From Pseudochrobactrum kiredjianiae (GTDB lineage: Bacteria > Pseudomonadota > Alphaproteobacteria > Rhizobiales > Rhizobiaceae), in the NCBI RefSeq assembly GCF_030362795.1, contig NZ_JAUCBM010000004.1, positions 124,001-188,000 of the forward strand: a DNA stretch of 64,000 nucleotides, in the 5' to 3' direction. Of this stretch, positions 57,344 to 64,000 are shown one piece after another. Each line of letters opens with the position of its first letter. Position 1 is the stretch's first letter. The translations under genes and the position numbers were made by a program. The notes beneath the pieces were generated by a model. It was not told where the DNA came from, did no database searches, and was given only the letters and a program-made list of their open reading frames with translations.

Positions 57344-58660
57344 ATGACGGACGTTACGCATAATCAAACTATCAAATCGGAAGCAAAGCCGAATTCCAAT
57401 GCCAAAAAGGCTGTCGCTGCCGCTTCTATCGGTAATGCGCTGGAATGGTATGATTTTACAATCTACGCTTTGTTTGCCGTTTACATCGCCAAGAATTTTT
57501 TCCCTGGCGGCAATGACACCGTCGAGCTAATCAAGTCCTTTCTGGCCTTTGGTCTCGGCTTTTTGATCCGCCCGCTGGGCGCGGTGGTACTTGGCGTTTA
57601 TGCCGATAAAGCCGGTCGTAAAGCAGCTTTGTTTCTGACGATCATGATCATGGCAGCCGGTACGCTGCTGATTGCTATTGCACCAACCTATGCCGCGATC
57701 GGTATCGGCGCTCCGATGATTATTCTTGCTGGCCGTGTGCTGCAGGGCTTTTCAGCCGGTGGTGAAGTCGGCAGCGCGGCAGCCTTTCTGGTGGAACATG
57801 CGCCGGAAGGTCAAAAAGGCAAATATGCTGCATGGCTACAGGCCAGTATGGCATTTTCCAATATTATCGGTGCTTTTGTTGCACTTGCTGTGACATCGCT
57901 CCTCACTGAAGATCAGATTGGTGACTGGGGCTGGCGCGTTCCGTTCATCCTTGGCCTGCTGATTGCACCTGTTGGTCTGTGGATGCGCCGTTCACTAGAT
58001 GAAACGCCGGTTTTCAAAGCGAAATTCGATGAGAAACCGGAAGCAAAAGCCAACCACGCTCCGCTGAAAGAGATTTTCACCACCTATCGCGGTGCATTGA
58101 TCAAAGGCACAGCCTTCTCGGTTCTCTGGGCAGCCAGCGTTTATGTGATGGTCATCTATATGCCGATCTATGTGCAGCGCGCATTCGGCTTCACCGGTTC
58201 ACAGGCTTTTATCTCAGCACTGATCAGTAACAGTCTGATGGCTATTGCCTGTATCGTTGCCGGTTCTGTTTCCGATAAAATCGGCCGTCGTCTGACACTG
58301 GCAATTACTGCAACTGTGCTGCTGCTTGCAATTCATCCGCTGCTGTGGTGGCTGCATCACTCGCCAACACTCGGCACCCTGATCACTGTTCAGAGTTGCT
58401 TCTGCATTATGGTTGCCGGTGTGGTTGGCGTTGCGCCTTCTGCTCTGTCTGAAATCTTCCCGACCCATATCCGTTCAACCGGTATGTCGCTGGCCTATAA
58501 CATCTCCACTACGATTTTCGGTGGCTTTGCTCCGGCAGCGCTGACATGGCTCGGCACCACTTCGCTCGGCTATAGTGCTCCTGCATGGTATGTCAGTATC
58601 GCAGCCTTTATCGCCCTGTTTGCCATTGCCAAAATGGGCGACAATAAAAAGACTGCCTGA
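57344..58660 (+). CDS. MFS transporter, metabolite:H+ symporter (MHS) family
   Basis: This 438-residue importer-type MFS protein has the MHS hallmarks ASIGNALEWYDFTIYALFAVYIAKNFFP, FLIRPLGAVVLGVYADKAGRKAALFLTI and GRVLQGFSAGGEVGSAAAFLVEHAPEGQKG. Twelve membrane segments are expected. Family members carry organic acids, shikimate, or betaines (ProP). Its divergence from the double LysR and closeness to the ergothioneine operon make it a candidate importer of ergothioneine or of thiourocanate. This is inference. Confidence 0.9.
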   Translation: MTDVTHNQTIKSEAKPNSNAKKAVAAASIGNALEWYDFTIYALFAVYIAKNFFPGGNDTVELIKSFLAFGLGFLIRPLGAVVLGVYADKAGRKAALFLTIMIMAAGTLLIAIAPTYAAIGIGAPMIILAGRVLQGFSAGGEVGSAAAFLVEHAPEGQKGKYAAWLQASMAFSNIIGAFVALAVTSLLTEDQIGDWGWRVPFILGLLIAPVGLWMRRSLDETPVFKAKFDEKPEAKANHAPLKEIFTTYRGALIKGTAFSVLWAASVYVMVIYMPIYVQRAFGFTGSQAFISALISNSLMAIACIVAGSVSDKIGRRLTLAITATVLLLAIHPLLWWLHHSPTLGTLITVQSCFCIMVAGVVGVAPSALSEIFPTHIRSTGMSLAYNISTTIFGGFAPAALTWLGTTSLGYSAPAWYVSIAAFIALFAIAKMGDNKKTA

Positions 58661-58888
58661 TAAAACGATCAACAAACGATCTGTTGTACCCGCTGTGAGA
58701 GCAATCTTGCAGCGGGTGTTTTCGTTCATGCCCATGAAACCTTAGGTCCATGAAACTTTAGGCTTATAGGCCTGCACAACAGACTCATTTTATTACCCGT
58801 ATAAGACCTTTTTTGTTTCATTAATAACTTGCTATGCCGTTTCATAAAATTTAGAGCGGGGTCTGTTATTGAATAAGGACACTCTGTA

Positions 58889-59821
58889 ATGAAAGCACTT
58901 GCGAGCTTTTCGGCCTTTGTAGGCAAGACCTTTGCGATTTGGGTTCTGCTGTTCGCCGTCCTCGGTTTTGTATTCCCTGAAACTTTTAAACTGTTCGGCC
59001 CTTATATCGTGACCCTGCTGGGTATCATCATGTTCGGCATGGGTCTTACCCTCTCCGTGGATGATTTCCGTGAAGTGGTACGCCGTCCGGTTGACGTCGG
59101 TATCGGCGTTGCCTCCCAGTTTCTGATTATGCCGCTGCTTGCTGTGCTGCTGACGAAGATCATTCCGATGTCACCTGAAGTTGCTGCCGGTGTTATTCTC
59201 GTCGGCTGCTGCCCGGGCGGTACATCCAGCAATGTGATGACCTATCTTGGTAAAGGCGATGTGGCACTGTCCGTTGCCTGTACCAGTGTAACAACGCTGG
59301 CTGCACCGCTGGTCACTCCGTTTCTGGTCTGGATGTTTGCCAGTCAGTTCCTGCCGGTTGATGCGATGGCAATGTTCCTGAGCATTGTGAAAGTAATCCT
59401 CGTACCACTGGCGCTCGGCGTTGTGGCACAGAAACTCATTCCGGGAATTGTTAAATCTGCAATACCTGTCCTGCCGCTGGTCAGCGTGACCGGTATTGTG
59501 CTGATCGTAGCCGCCGTTGTGGCTGGCAGCAAAGGCGCGATTGCAACGTCCGGCCTGCTGATCTTTGTTGTTGTGGTGCTGCACAATGGCATCGGCTATC
59601 TGCTCGGCTTTACTGCTGCGAAACTCACCGGCATGTCACTTGCCAAGCGCAAAGCCATCGCGATTGAAGTCGGCATGCAGAACAGTGGTCTTGGTGCTGC
59701 CCTTGCCAATGCGCATTTCTCGCCGCTGGCAGCCGTTCCAAGCGCGATCTTCAGCGTATGGCACAATATTTCCGGTGCGTTGCTGGCGAATTATTTCGCC
59801 CGTATGAAAGATGATAAATAA
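58889..59821 (+). CDS. Bile acid:sodium symporter (BASS) family transporter
   Basis: This 310-residue membrane protein has about nine or ten segments and the BASS signatures IMFGMGLTLSVDDF, GVILVGCCPGGTSSNVMTYLGKGDVALSVACTSVTTLAAP and AIEVGMQNSGLGAALANAHF. Bacterial members carry organic anions such as pantoate, bicarbonate-like or bile-type acids with sodium. It could move an anionic intermediate of the adjacent pathway, but it may equally be an unrelated housekeeping carrier. Upstream (58852-58880) a degraded AGAGC repeat is present. A strong terminator follows. Confidence 0.9.
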   Translation: MKALASFSAFVGKTFAIWVLLFAVLGFVFPETFKLFGPYIVTLLGIIMFGMGLTLSVDDFREVVRRPVDVGIGVASQFLIMPLLAVLLTKIIPMSPEVAAGVILVGCCPGGTSSNVMTYLGKGDVALSVACTSVTTLAAPLVTPFLVWMFASQFLPVDAMAMFLSIVKVILVPLALGVVAQKLIPGIVKSAIPVLPLVSVTGIVLIVAAVVAGSKGAIATSGLLIFVVVVLHNGIGYLLGFTAAKLTGMSLAKRKAIAIEVGMQNSGLGAALANAHFSPLAAVPSAIFSVWHNISGALLANYFARMKDDK

Positions 59822-59845
59822 TCTTCATACGGACTGATATAGAAG

Positions 59846-59886
59846 AAGACCGGCTCACTCTGAATGAATGAGCCGGTCTTTTTTTA
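59846..59886. terminator. Bidirectional terminator between BASS and DHA2 genes
   Basis: AAGACCGGCTCA (59846-59857) pairs with TGAGCCGGTCTT (59869-59880), with a T-run to 59885 on the plus strand; the minus side has TTCT. Confidence 0.85.
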
Positions 59887-61383
59887 TGCTTTTTTCAAAG
59901 CGGCCTCACAGGATTTCCAGTTCATCCGGAAAATCAGCAAGGCCGTTGAAAAGATCAGAAGAACTGCTGTGCCAATCACCCACATGAAGGCCTGATCAAA
60001 GGCAATGAAACCGATTTCGCGCAAATGCTGTGCCTGATCGGCAGGCAGTGTTTCTGCAAGCAACAAAGCCTCATCCAGACTGTCACGAATGGTATCAGGA
60101 AAGCCTGAACCTGCCGGTATCACCATGAAAGCCGTATAGATCGCGGTCATCAGACTACCGAAAATCGTAACGCCGGTTGCGCCGCCGAGTTCAAAGGACA
60201 CCTCCTCAACAGAGGCAGCCATACCGGCTTTTTCCTTCGGCGCATTGCCCATAATGGTGCTCGAAGCACCGGTCATAGACGCACCAACACCAAAGCCCAT
60301 AATCATCAGTCCGATCAGCCAGACCTGCGGCTGTAGCTGGAAACTGAGCAGATAAAGCGTACAGCCGAGGCCTGTAATCATCATCCCGCCCCACAGCACC
60401 CGCGCTGCGCCGATTTTAGGCAAGCCCCAGCCCACCAAAGGCCCTGCAACAAATGCAGCCAGCGGAATTGGCAGAATGAGCAAGCCGGCTTCCAGCGGCG
60501 AATAACCGGCGACCAGCTGCAAGCGCTGACTGAAAACCAATTCCACACCAATCAAAGCCGCCGCGGAGACCGAAGCTGCCATGACACCGGACGAGAATTT
60601 ACGATTACTGAACAGCGTGAAATCAATCAGCATGCCATTGGTTGCGCGCTGTCTGCGATAGAACACAACCAGCGCGATAAGACCGACAACCAACGCTGCG
60701 GCAAACAGAACCATCGAGCTGTCACGTTTTGCCAGTTCTTTCAGCGCAAAGGTGACACTGACCAGACCGATCATCACCTGAACGGAACCGATCAGATCCC
60801 ATTTGCGATTTTTATTGCCGGGACGATTTTCCAGAACAAATACTGCAAAGAGCAATGCGATCAGTACAACCGGCACATTGATGAGGAAAACGGAGCCCCA
60901 CCAGAAATATTCAAGCAACACACCACCGACCACAGGGCCGAATGCTGCACCACCGGAGGCGACCGCTGCCCAGATACCGATTGCGAATGAGCGTTCATGC
61001 TCATCCTCAAAGGTCAAACGGATGATGGACAGGGTTGCTGGCATCATCATTGCTGCACCTAAGGCCAGCAGCACGCGCGCAGCAATCAGCACCTCAGCTG
61101 TCGGTGCATAGGCGGCGGTCAGCGATGCAAGCCCGAAAACAACGAGACCTGATGTGAACATGCGTTTATGCCCAAGACGGTCACCAAGACTGCCGACACC
61201 CGGCAGCAGCCCTGCGACAACCAGCGGATAAGCATTGATGATCCAGAGCTTCTCTGAAGCACTTGCCGCAAGATCATGGGTCAGGCGCGGCAGAGCTGTG
61301 TAAAGCACTGTCATATCAATAACGATTAAAAATAATGCACTCGAAACGATGGCCAGAACCAGCCAGCGGTTTTGTAATGCCAT
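59884..61383 (-). CDS. DHA2-family multidrug exporter (SmvA-like)
   Basis: The 499-residue MFS protein has 14 expected membrane segments and DHA2/SmvA-type motifs: VIDMTVLYTALPRLTHDL, GSLGDRLGHKRMF, ARVLLALGAAMMMPATLSIIR and the motif C-like VASGGAAFGPVVGGVLLEYFWWGSVFLINVP. SmvA exports methyl viologen and cationic biocides. The frame extends to 61560, but the ATG at 61381-61383 gives the usual MALQNRWLVLAIV. It is divergent from a TetR regulator 124 bases away, its probable repressor. Confidence 0.9.
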   Translation of the reverse strand: MALQNRWLVLAIVSSALFLIVIDMTVLYTALPRLTHDLAASASEKLWIINAYPLVVAGLLPGVGSLGDRLGHKRMFTSGLVVFGLASLTAAYAPTAEVLIAARVLLALGAAMMMPATLSIIRLTFEDEHERSFAIGIWAAVASGGAAFGPVVGGVLLEYFWWGSVFLINVPVVLIALLFAVFVLENRPGNKNRKWDLIGSVQVMIGLVSVTFALKELAKRDSSMVLFAAALVVGLIALVVFYRRQRATNGMLIDFTLFSNRKFSSGVMAASVSAAALIGVELVFSQRLQLVAGYSPLEAGLLILPIPLAAFVAGPLVGWGLPKIGAARVLWGGMMITGLGCTLYLLSFQLQPQVWLIGLMIMGFGVGASMTGASSTIMGNAPKEKAGMAASVEEVSFELGGATGVTIFGSLMTAIYTAFMVIPAGSGFPDTIRDSLDEALLLAETLPADQAQHLREIGFIAFDQAFMWVIGTAVLLIFSTALLIFRMNWKSCEAALKKA

Positions 61384-61498
61384 TGTAAAATCCACTTCTG
61401 ATGTGCTGTTTTTCAGCACGTTTAAATCAAAGTCTGCAACATATCCGGGAGTTGATCGTTGCAATAAACACTTGAAACCTGATGGTCGGTAATTTAAA

Positions 61499-61512
61499 TC
61501 CATACGTATGGA
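61499..61512 (+). promoter_or_regulatory. Probable TetR operator overlapping the regulator start codon
   Basis: TCCATACGTATGGA is a 14-base perfect palindrome that includes the TetR-gene start codon (ATG 61508). A repressor bound here would block its own transcription and could affect the divergent exporter gene. Confidence 0.6.
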
Positions 61513-62083
61513 AAGTAAAAAACACACAAAAATCGGCCGCCCCCGCACAATTGACCGCAATCACTTGCTGGATCTGGCGGAGAAAATTGTCGTTGAGCAT
61601 GGTGCCACTGCTTTGACGGTTGATGCATTGGCGAAAGCAGCAGGCATTACCAAAGGCGGTGTGCAATATTGTTTCGGCACCAAAGACGGGCTGGTTGATG
61701 CCATGCTCACCCGTTGGGGCAATAAATTTGACAAGAAGGTTACAACCGAGAAAAACGGTAAAACCGACAGGCTGTCCCATATTGCCGCGCATATACGGGT
61801 AACCCGTGACAGTGATCCGCTCGGTGACTCACGCTTTGCCGCTATGCTGGCTGCACTGATACCCAATTCCGAACATCTGGCAGATACCCGCCAATGGTAT
61901 CGTCAGCAACTGAGCGGGCTGGATATATCAACAGAACAAGGGCGCAATGCCCGCTTAGCTTTTATCGCCAATGAAGGTGCATTTTTGCTGCGCAGTTTCA
62001 AGTTTTTTGATCTGAATGAAGATGAATGGCAGCAGATTTTCCGCGATATTGAAAAGCTGCTGCCACCTGAAATTGATGATTAA
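61508..62083 (+). CDS. TetR family transcriptional regulator (SmvR-like)
   Basis: The 191-residue protein has an N-terminal TetR HTH (DRNHLLDLAEKIVVEHG, LTVDALAKAAGITKGGVQYCFGTKDGLVDAML, residues 16-66) and a helical ligand-binding C-terminal domain. It is divergent from the DHA2 exporter gene and has a palindromic site over its start codon, the usual repressor-exporter pair. It ends six bases before the convergent hmuT-like gene with no obvious terminator between. Confidence 0.92.
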   Translation: MESKKHTKIGRPRTIDRNHLLDLAEKIVVEHGATALTVDALAKAAGITKGGVQYCFGTKDGLVDAMLTRWGNKFDKKVTTEKNGKTDRLSHIAAHIRVTRDSDPLGDSRFAAMLAALIPNSEHLADTRQWYRQQLSGLDISTEQGRNARLAFIANEGAFLLRSFKFFDLNEDEWQQIFRDIEKLLPPEIDD

Positions 62084-62089
62084 ATCCAA

Positions 62090-62995
62090 TTACTGCCCGT
62101 AGAGTGCATCAGCCAGAATGCGTACTGCTTCCGCAGTGCGAGGCCCGAAGCCCAGCATATAAGGACCGTCCAGCACAATCAGTGATTTGCTTTTGGCCGC
62201 AGGCGTGGTTTGCAGCGCTTTAACAGAGAACACATCTTCCGGCTTGGGGCCACCGGCACCATCAGACAACATCAGCACCACATCCGGCTCGGCCTCCAGC
62301 AGCCATTCCTCGGAGACAGCTTTATAGCCTTTATAGACGGATAGCGGATTAACCCCGCCCGCATGGCGGATAAAGGCATCTGCCGCTGTGTCACTGCCTG
62401 CACCACTCAGTTTGGTCAGCCCGTGGAAGAACACTACCTTCTTGCCGCGCCCTTCCGAGACTTTACGCACATGCACCATGGCTGCGTCAAAATCTGCCAC
62501 GATCTGCTTTGTCAGCGCCTCGCCTTGCGCTTGCAGGTTCAGACGTTCAGCAATCAGACTGACCTTGGTAATCAACCCCTCACGACTGTTAATCGCCGGA
62601 ATATACAGTACCGGCACACCGGACTGGTTGAGCACATCCACCACTTCCGGCGGGCCAATATCCTCTGATGCAATGATAAGATCAGGGTGCAGCGCCAGCA
62701 CGCCTTCGGCTGACAAACTGCGCCGATAGCCGACATTGGTTTTATTGGCCGTATCTGCGGGATATTTGCTGCTGCGGTCAAGCGCAACAATCTTATCGCT
62801 GCTGCCAAGCGCATAGACGATCTCGGTCACATCCGGCCCCAGAGTGATGATACGCTGCGCGGTTCCCTGAGCCTGAGCGCTATAGCAGAACCCGAACAGC
62901 AAAATAAACAGCGCATTTCTAAGCAAGATTTTTACGCTAAACCGCCGTTTACCGGGATTATTTTCCACCTTTGTGTACAAATGTCTGTTCCGCAT
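62090..62995 (-). CDS. hmuT: Heme ABC-transporter substrate-binding protein (HmuT-like)
   Basis: This periplasmic heme-binding protein has 301 residues, with an N-terminal hydrophobic signal ending near SAQAQ (residue 43). The class III binding-protein fold is shown by RIITLGPDVTEIVYALG, YRRSLSAEGVLALHPDLIIASEDIGPPEVVDVL and KAVSEEWLLEAEPDVVLML. Tyr in VGYRRSLS corresponds to the heme-ligating tyrosine of HmuT/ShuT. The signal region is long; a later start may be used. It is divergent from the TonB receptor, with two iron boxes between, but no hmuU/hmuV follow it in this window. Confidence 0.9.
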   Translation of the reverse strand: MRNRHLYTKVENNPGKRRFSVKILLRNALFILLFGFCYSAQAQGTAQRIITLGPDVTEIVYALGSSDKIVALDRSSKYPADTANKTNVGYRRSLSAEGVLALHPDLIIASEDIGPPEVVDVLNQSGVPVLYIPAINSREGLITKVSLIAERLNLQAQGEALTKQIVADFDAAMVHVRKVSEGRGKKVVFFHGLTKLSGAGSDTAADAFIRHAGGVNPLSVYKGYKAVSEEWLLEAEPDVVLMLSDGAGGPKPEDVFSVKALQTTPAAKSKSLIVLDGPYMLGFGPRTAEAVRILADALYGQ

Positions 62996-63004
62996 AATTA
63001 AAGT

Positions 63005-63019
63005 TGACTCTGTTTATCA
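63005..63019 (-). promoter_or_regulatory. RirA-type iron box 1 (hmuT side)
   Basis: TGA-N9-TCA, the IRO-box consensus of rhizobial RirA, lies ten bases before the hmuT-like start codon on its side of the divergent region. It forms an imperfect large palindrome with box 2. Confidence 0.6.
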
Positions 63020-63043
63020 TGATTTATATAGCCCTATTAAACA

Positions 63044-63058
63044 TGAGTTAACGAGTCA
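63044..63058 (+). promoter_or_regulatory. RirA-type iron box 2 (receptor side)
   Basis: A second TGA-N9-TCA lies 66 bases before the receptor start. With box 1 it is enclosed by AAGTTGACTC (63001-63010) and GAGTCAACTT (63053-63062). Confidence 0.6.
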
Positions 63059-63124
63059 ACTTAATGCAAGCCTGCAGCATGAATTTTTCTCCCGCTGCGC
63101 ACCGGCCGCATATTCGGGGGTCAT

Positions 63125-64000
63125 ATGAATATCTCGCAAAAATCCGCTTTTCGTTTGATGAGCACAACGGTGCTTAGCACTTTAGGACTGCTGGCTTTGG
63201 CCGCCTCTCCTGCGCAAGCGCAAACCAAACCTGTCAAAACCGAACAACAGGCAGCAACACAAACCAGCGCGGATAAAACCAAACAACAAGTGCTGGAACT
63301 CGATACCATCACCATCTCCCCGCTTAGCAATGATCAGGCAGTGATTGATGCCATTGCTTCGACAAGTCTGATTTCCCGTCAGCAAATCGACCGTATTCAG
63401 CCGGTGACCGCCGCCGATATTTTCCGTTTCACACCGGGTGTTCATGCATCCTTGAACGGCGATGATCCCGCCACTTCAATCAATATTCGCGGCCTGCAGC
63501 AGTCCGGCCGTGTGGCTGTAACACTGGATGGCGCGAGACAGGACTACTGGCGCGTTGGCCACGGCTCCGGCTCTTTCTATATCGAGCCGGAACTGCTCAA
63601 ACAGGTAACAGTCATCCGCGGCCCCGTTTCCAACATCTATGGCTCCGGCGCGATTGGCGGTGTGGTTGCCTTTGAAACCAAAGATGCCCGCGATTTCCTC
63701 GATGACGGCGAAACATGGGCTTTGAGTGAAAAGCTGCGCTATGAAAGCAATGGCAAAGGCTTCCTCACCAGCACCACCGGCGCTTATCGCTTTAATGATA
63801 ATATCGATATCATCGGCAATCTGAACTACCGCGACAGTGATGAATATAAGAACGGCGACGGTGATTATGTGCGCTGGACGGGTGAAAAAGCCATCAGCGG
63901 CATGGGTAAAGTTACCATGCGTCCGGCAGAAGGCCATGAACTGAAATTCGGCATCTCCCGCCAGAAATACGAAGACATTATCACCGCCAGCAGCGGCTCG
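63125..64000 (+). CDS. TonB-dependent heme receptor (5' part, continues beyond window)
   Basis: The first 292 residues of an outer-membrane heme receptor are present. The signal peptide ends near SPAQA (about residue 31), the TonB box is LDTITISP, and the plug has PVTAADIFRFTPGVHA, SINIRGLQQSGRVAVTLDGARQDYW and LKQVTVIRGPVSNIYGSGAIGGVVAFETKDA. This is the pattern of HmuR/BhuA-type receptors. ATG 63125 has GGGGG a few bases before it. It is divergent from hmuT and shares the iron-box region. The barrel lies outside the window, so receptor type is judged from the plug only. Confidence 0.9.
   Translation, partial: MNISQKSAFRLMSTTVLSTLGLLALAASPAQAQTKPVKTEQQAATQTSADKTKQQVLELDTITISPLSNDQAVIDAIASTSLISRQQIDRIQPVTAADIFRFTPGVHASLNGDDPATSINIRGLQQSGRVAVTLDGARQDYWRVGHGSGSFYIEPELLKQVTVIRGPVSNIYGSGAIGGVVAFETKDARDFLDDGETWALSEKLRYESNGKGFLTSTTGAYRFNDNIDIIGNLNYRDSDEYKNGDGDYVRWTGEKAISGMGKVTMRPAEGHELKFGISRQKYEDIITASSGS

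Overview
The window looks like a chromosomal segment of an alphaproteobacterium of the order Rhizobiales, most likely family Brucellaceae. The evidence is the gene order pyrH-tsf-rpsB, clpS-clpA next to an SPOR-tailed DD-carboxypeptidase, ppiD-trpD-trpC-moaC-moeA-lexA-comEC-gltX-gltA, an EipB homologue with its two cysteines, a DUF1489 gene, a GTTC-N7-GTTC type LexA site, TGA-N9-TCA (RirA-type) boxes, and several palindromic intergenic repeats of the AGAGC...GCTCT type common in Brucella/Ochrobactrum. Base composition by eye is near 50 % GC, lower than Brucella, which would fit a Pseudochrobactrum-like genus; this last point is inference. No tRNA, rRNA, insertion sequence, prophage or CRISPR array was seen.

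Layout. 1-3.2 kb: pyrH (cut by the window edge), tsf and rpsB. 3.5-10.1 kb: an OYE-type reductase, eipB, ridA, a glycerophosphodiesterase, a FemAB-like protein, a HIT protein and azlCD. 10.5-18.2 kb: CoA-transferase, clpA/clpS, DD-carboxypeptidase, a small hypothetical and DUF1489. 18.4-21.2 kb: an arginine-to-proline module (arginase, ornithine cyclodeaminase) with a divergent Lrp-type regulator. 21.3-23.7 kb: a TonB-dependent receptor of the heme class. 23.7-28.9 kb: kdsA, pyrG, an L,D-transpeptidase, secG and tpiA, all on the minus strand. 29.2-41.8 kb: ppiD, trpDC, moaC, moeA, lexA, comEC (minus), gltX and gltA. 41.9-45.9 kb: msrPQ, an MFS exporter and a SufR-like regulator.

45.9-59.8 kb is the most interesting part. 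A lyase of the histidine-ammonia-lyase fold that lacks the MIO tripeptide and carries a signal peptide is followed by a hydantoinase, an N-carbamoyl amino acid amidohydrolase, a DUF917 protein and a urocanase homologue. This is the complete enzyme set of the five-step ergothioneine catabolic route: ergothionase, thiourocanate hydratase, thiohydantoin desulfurase, hydantoin-5-propionate hydrolase and N-carbamoyl-glutamate hydrolase. The end products are glutamate, trimethylamine, H2S, CO2 and ammonia. The operon is bounded on one side by an exported M20 amidohydrolase. On the other side are an unusual 603-residue regulator made of two complete LysR proteins in tandem and two transporters (an MHS-type MFS carrier and a BASS-type carrier). 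If the first enzyme really works in the periplasm, the transporters would have to bring in thiourocanate rather than ergothioneine.

59.9-64 kb: a DHA2 multidrug exporter with a divergent TetR regulator, then a heme-binding protein (hmuT-like) divergent from a second heme-type TonB receptor that runs off the window. Two RirA-type boxes lie between them.
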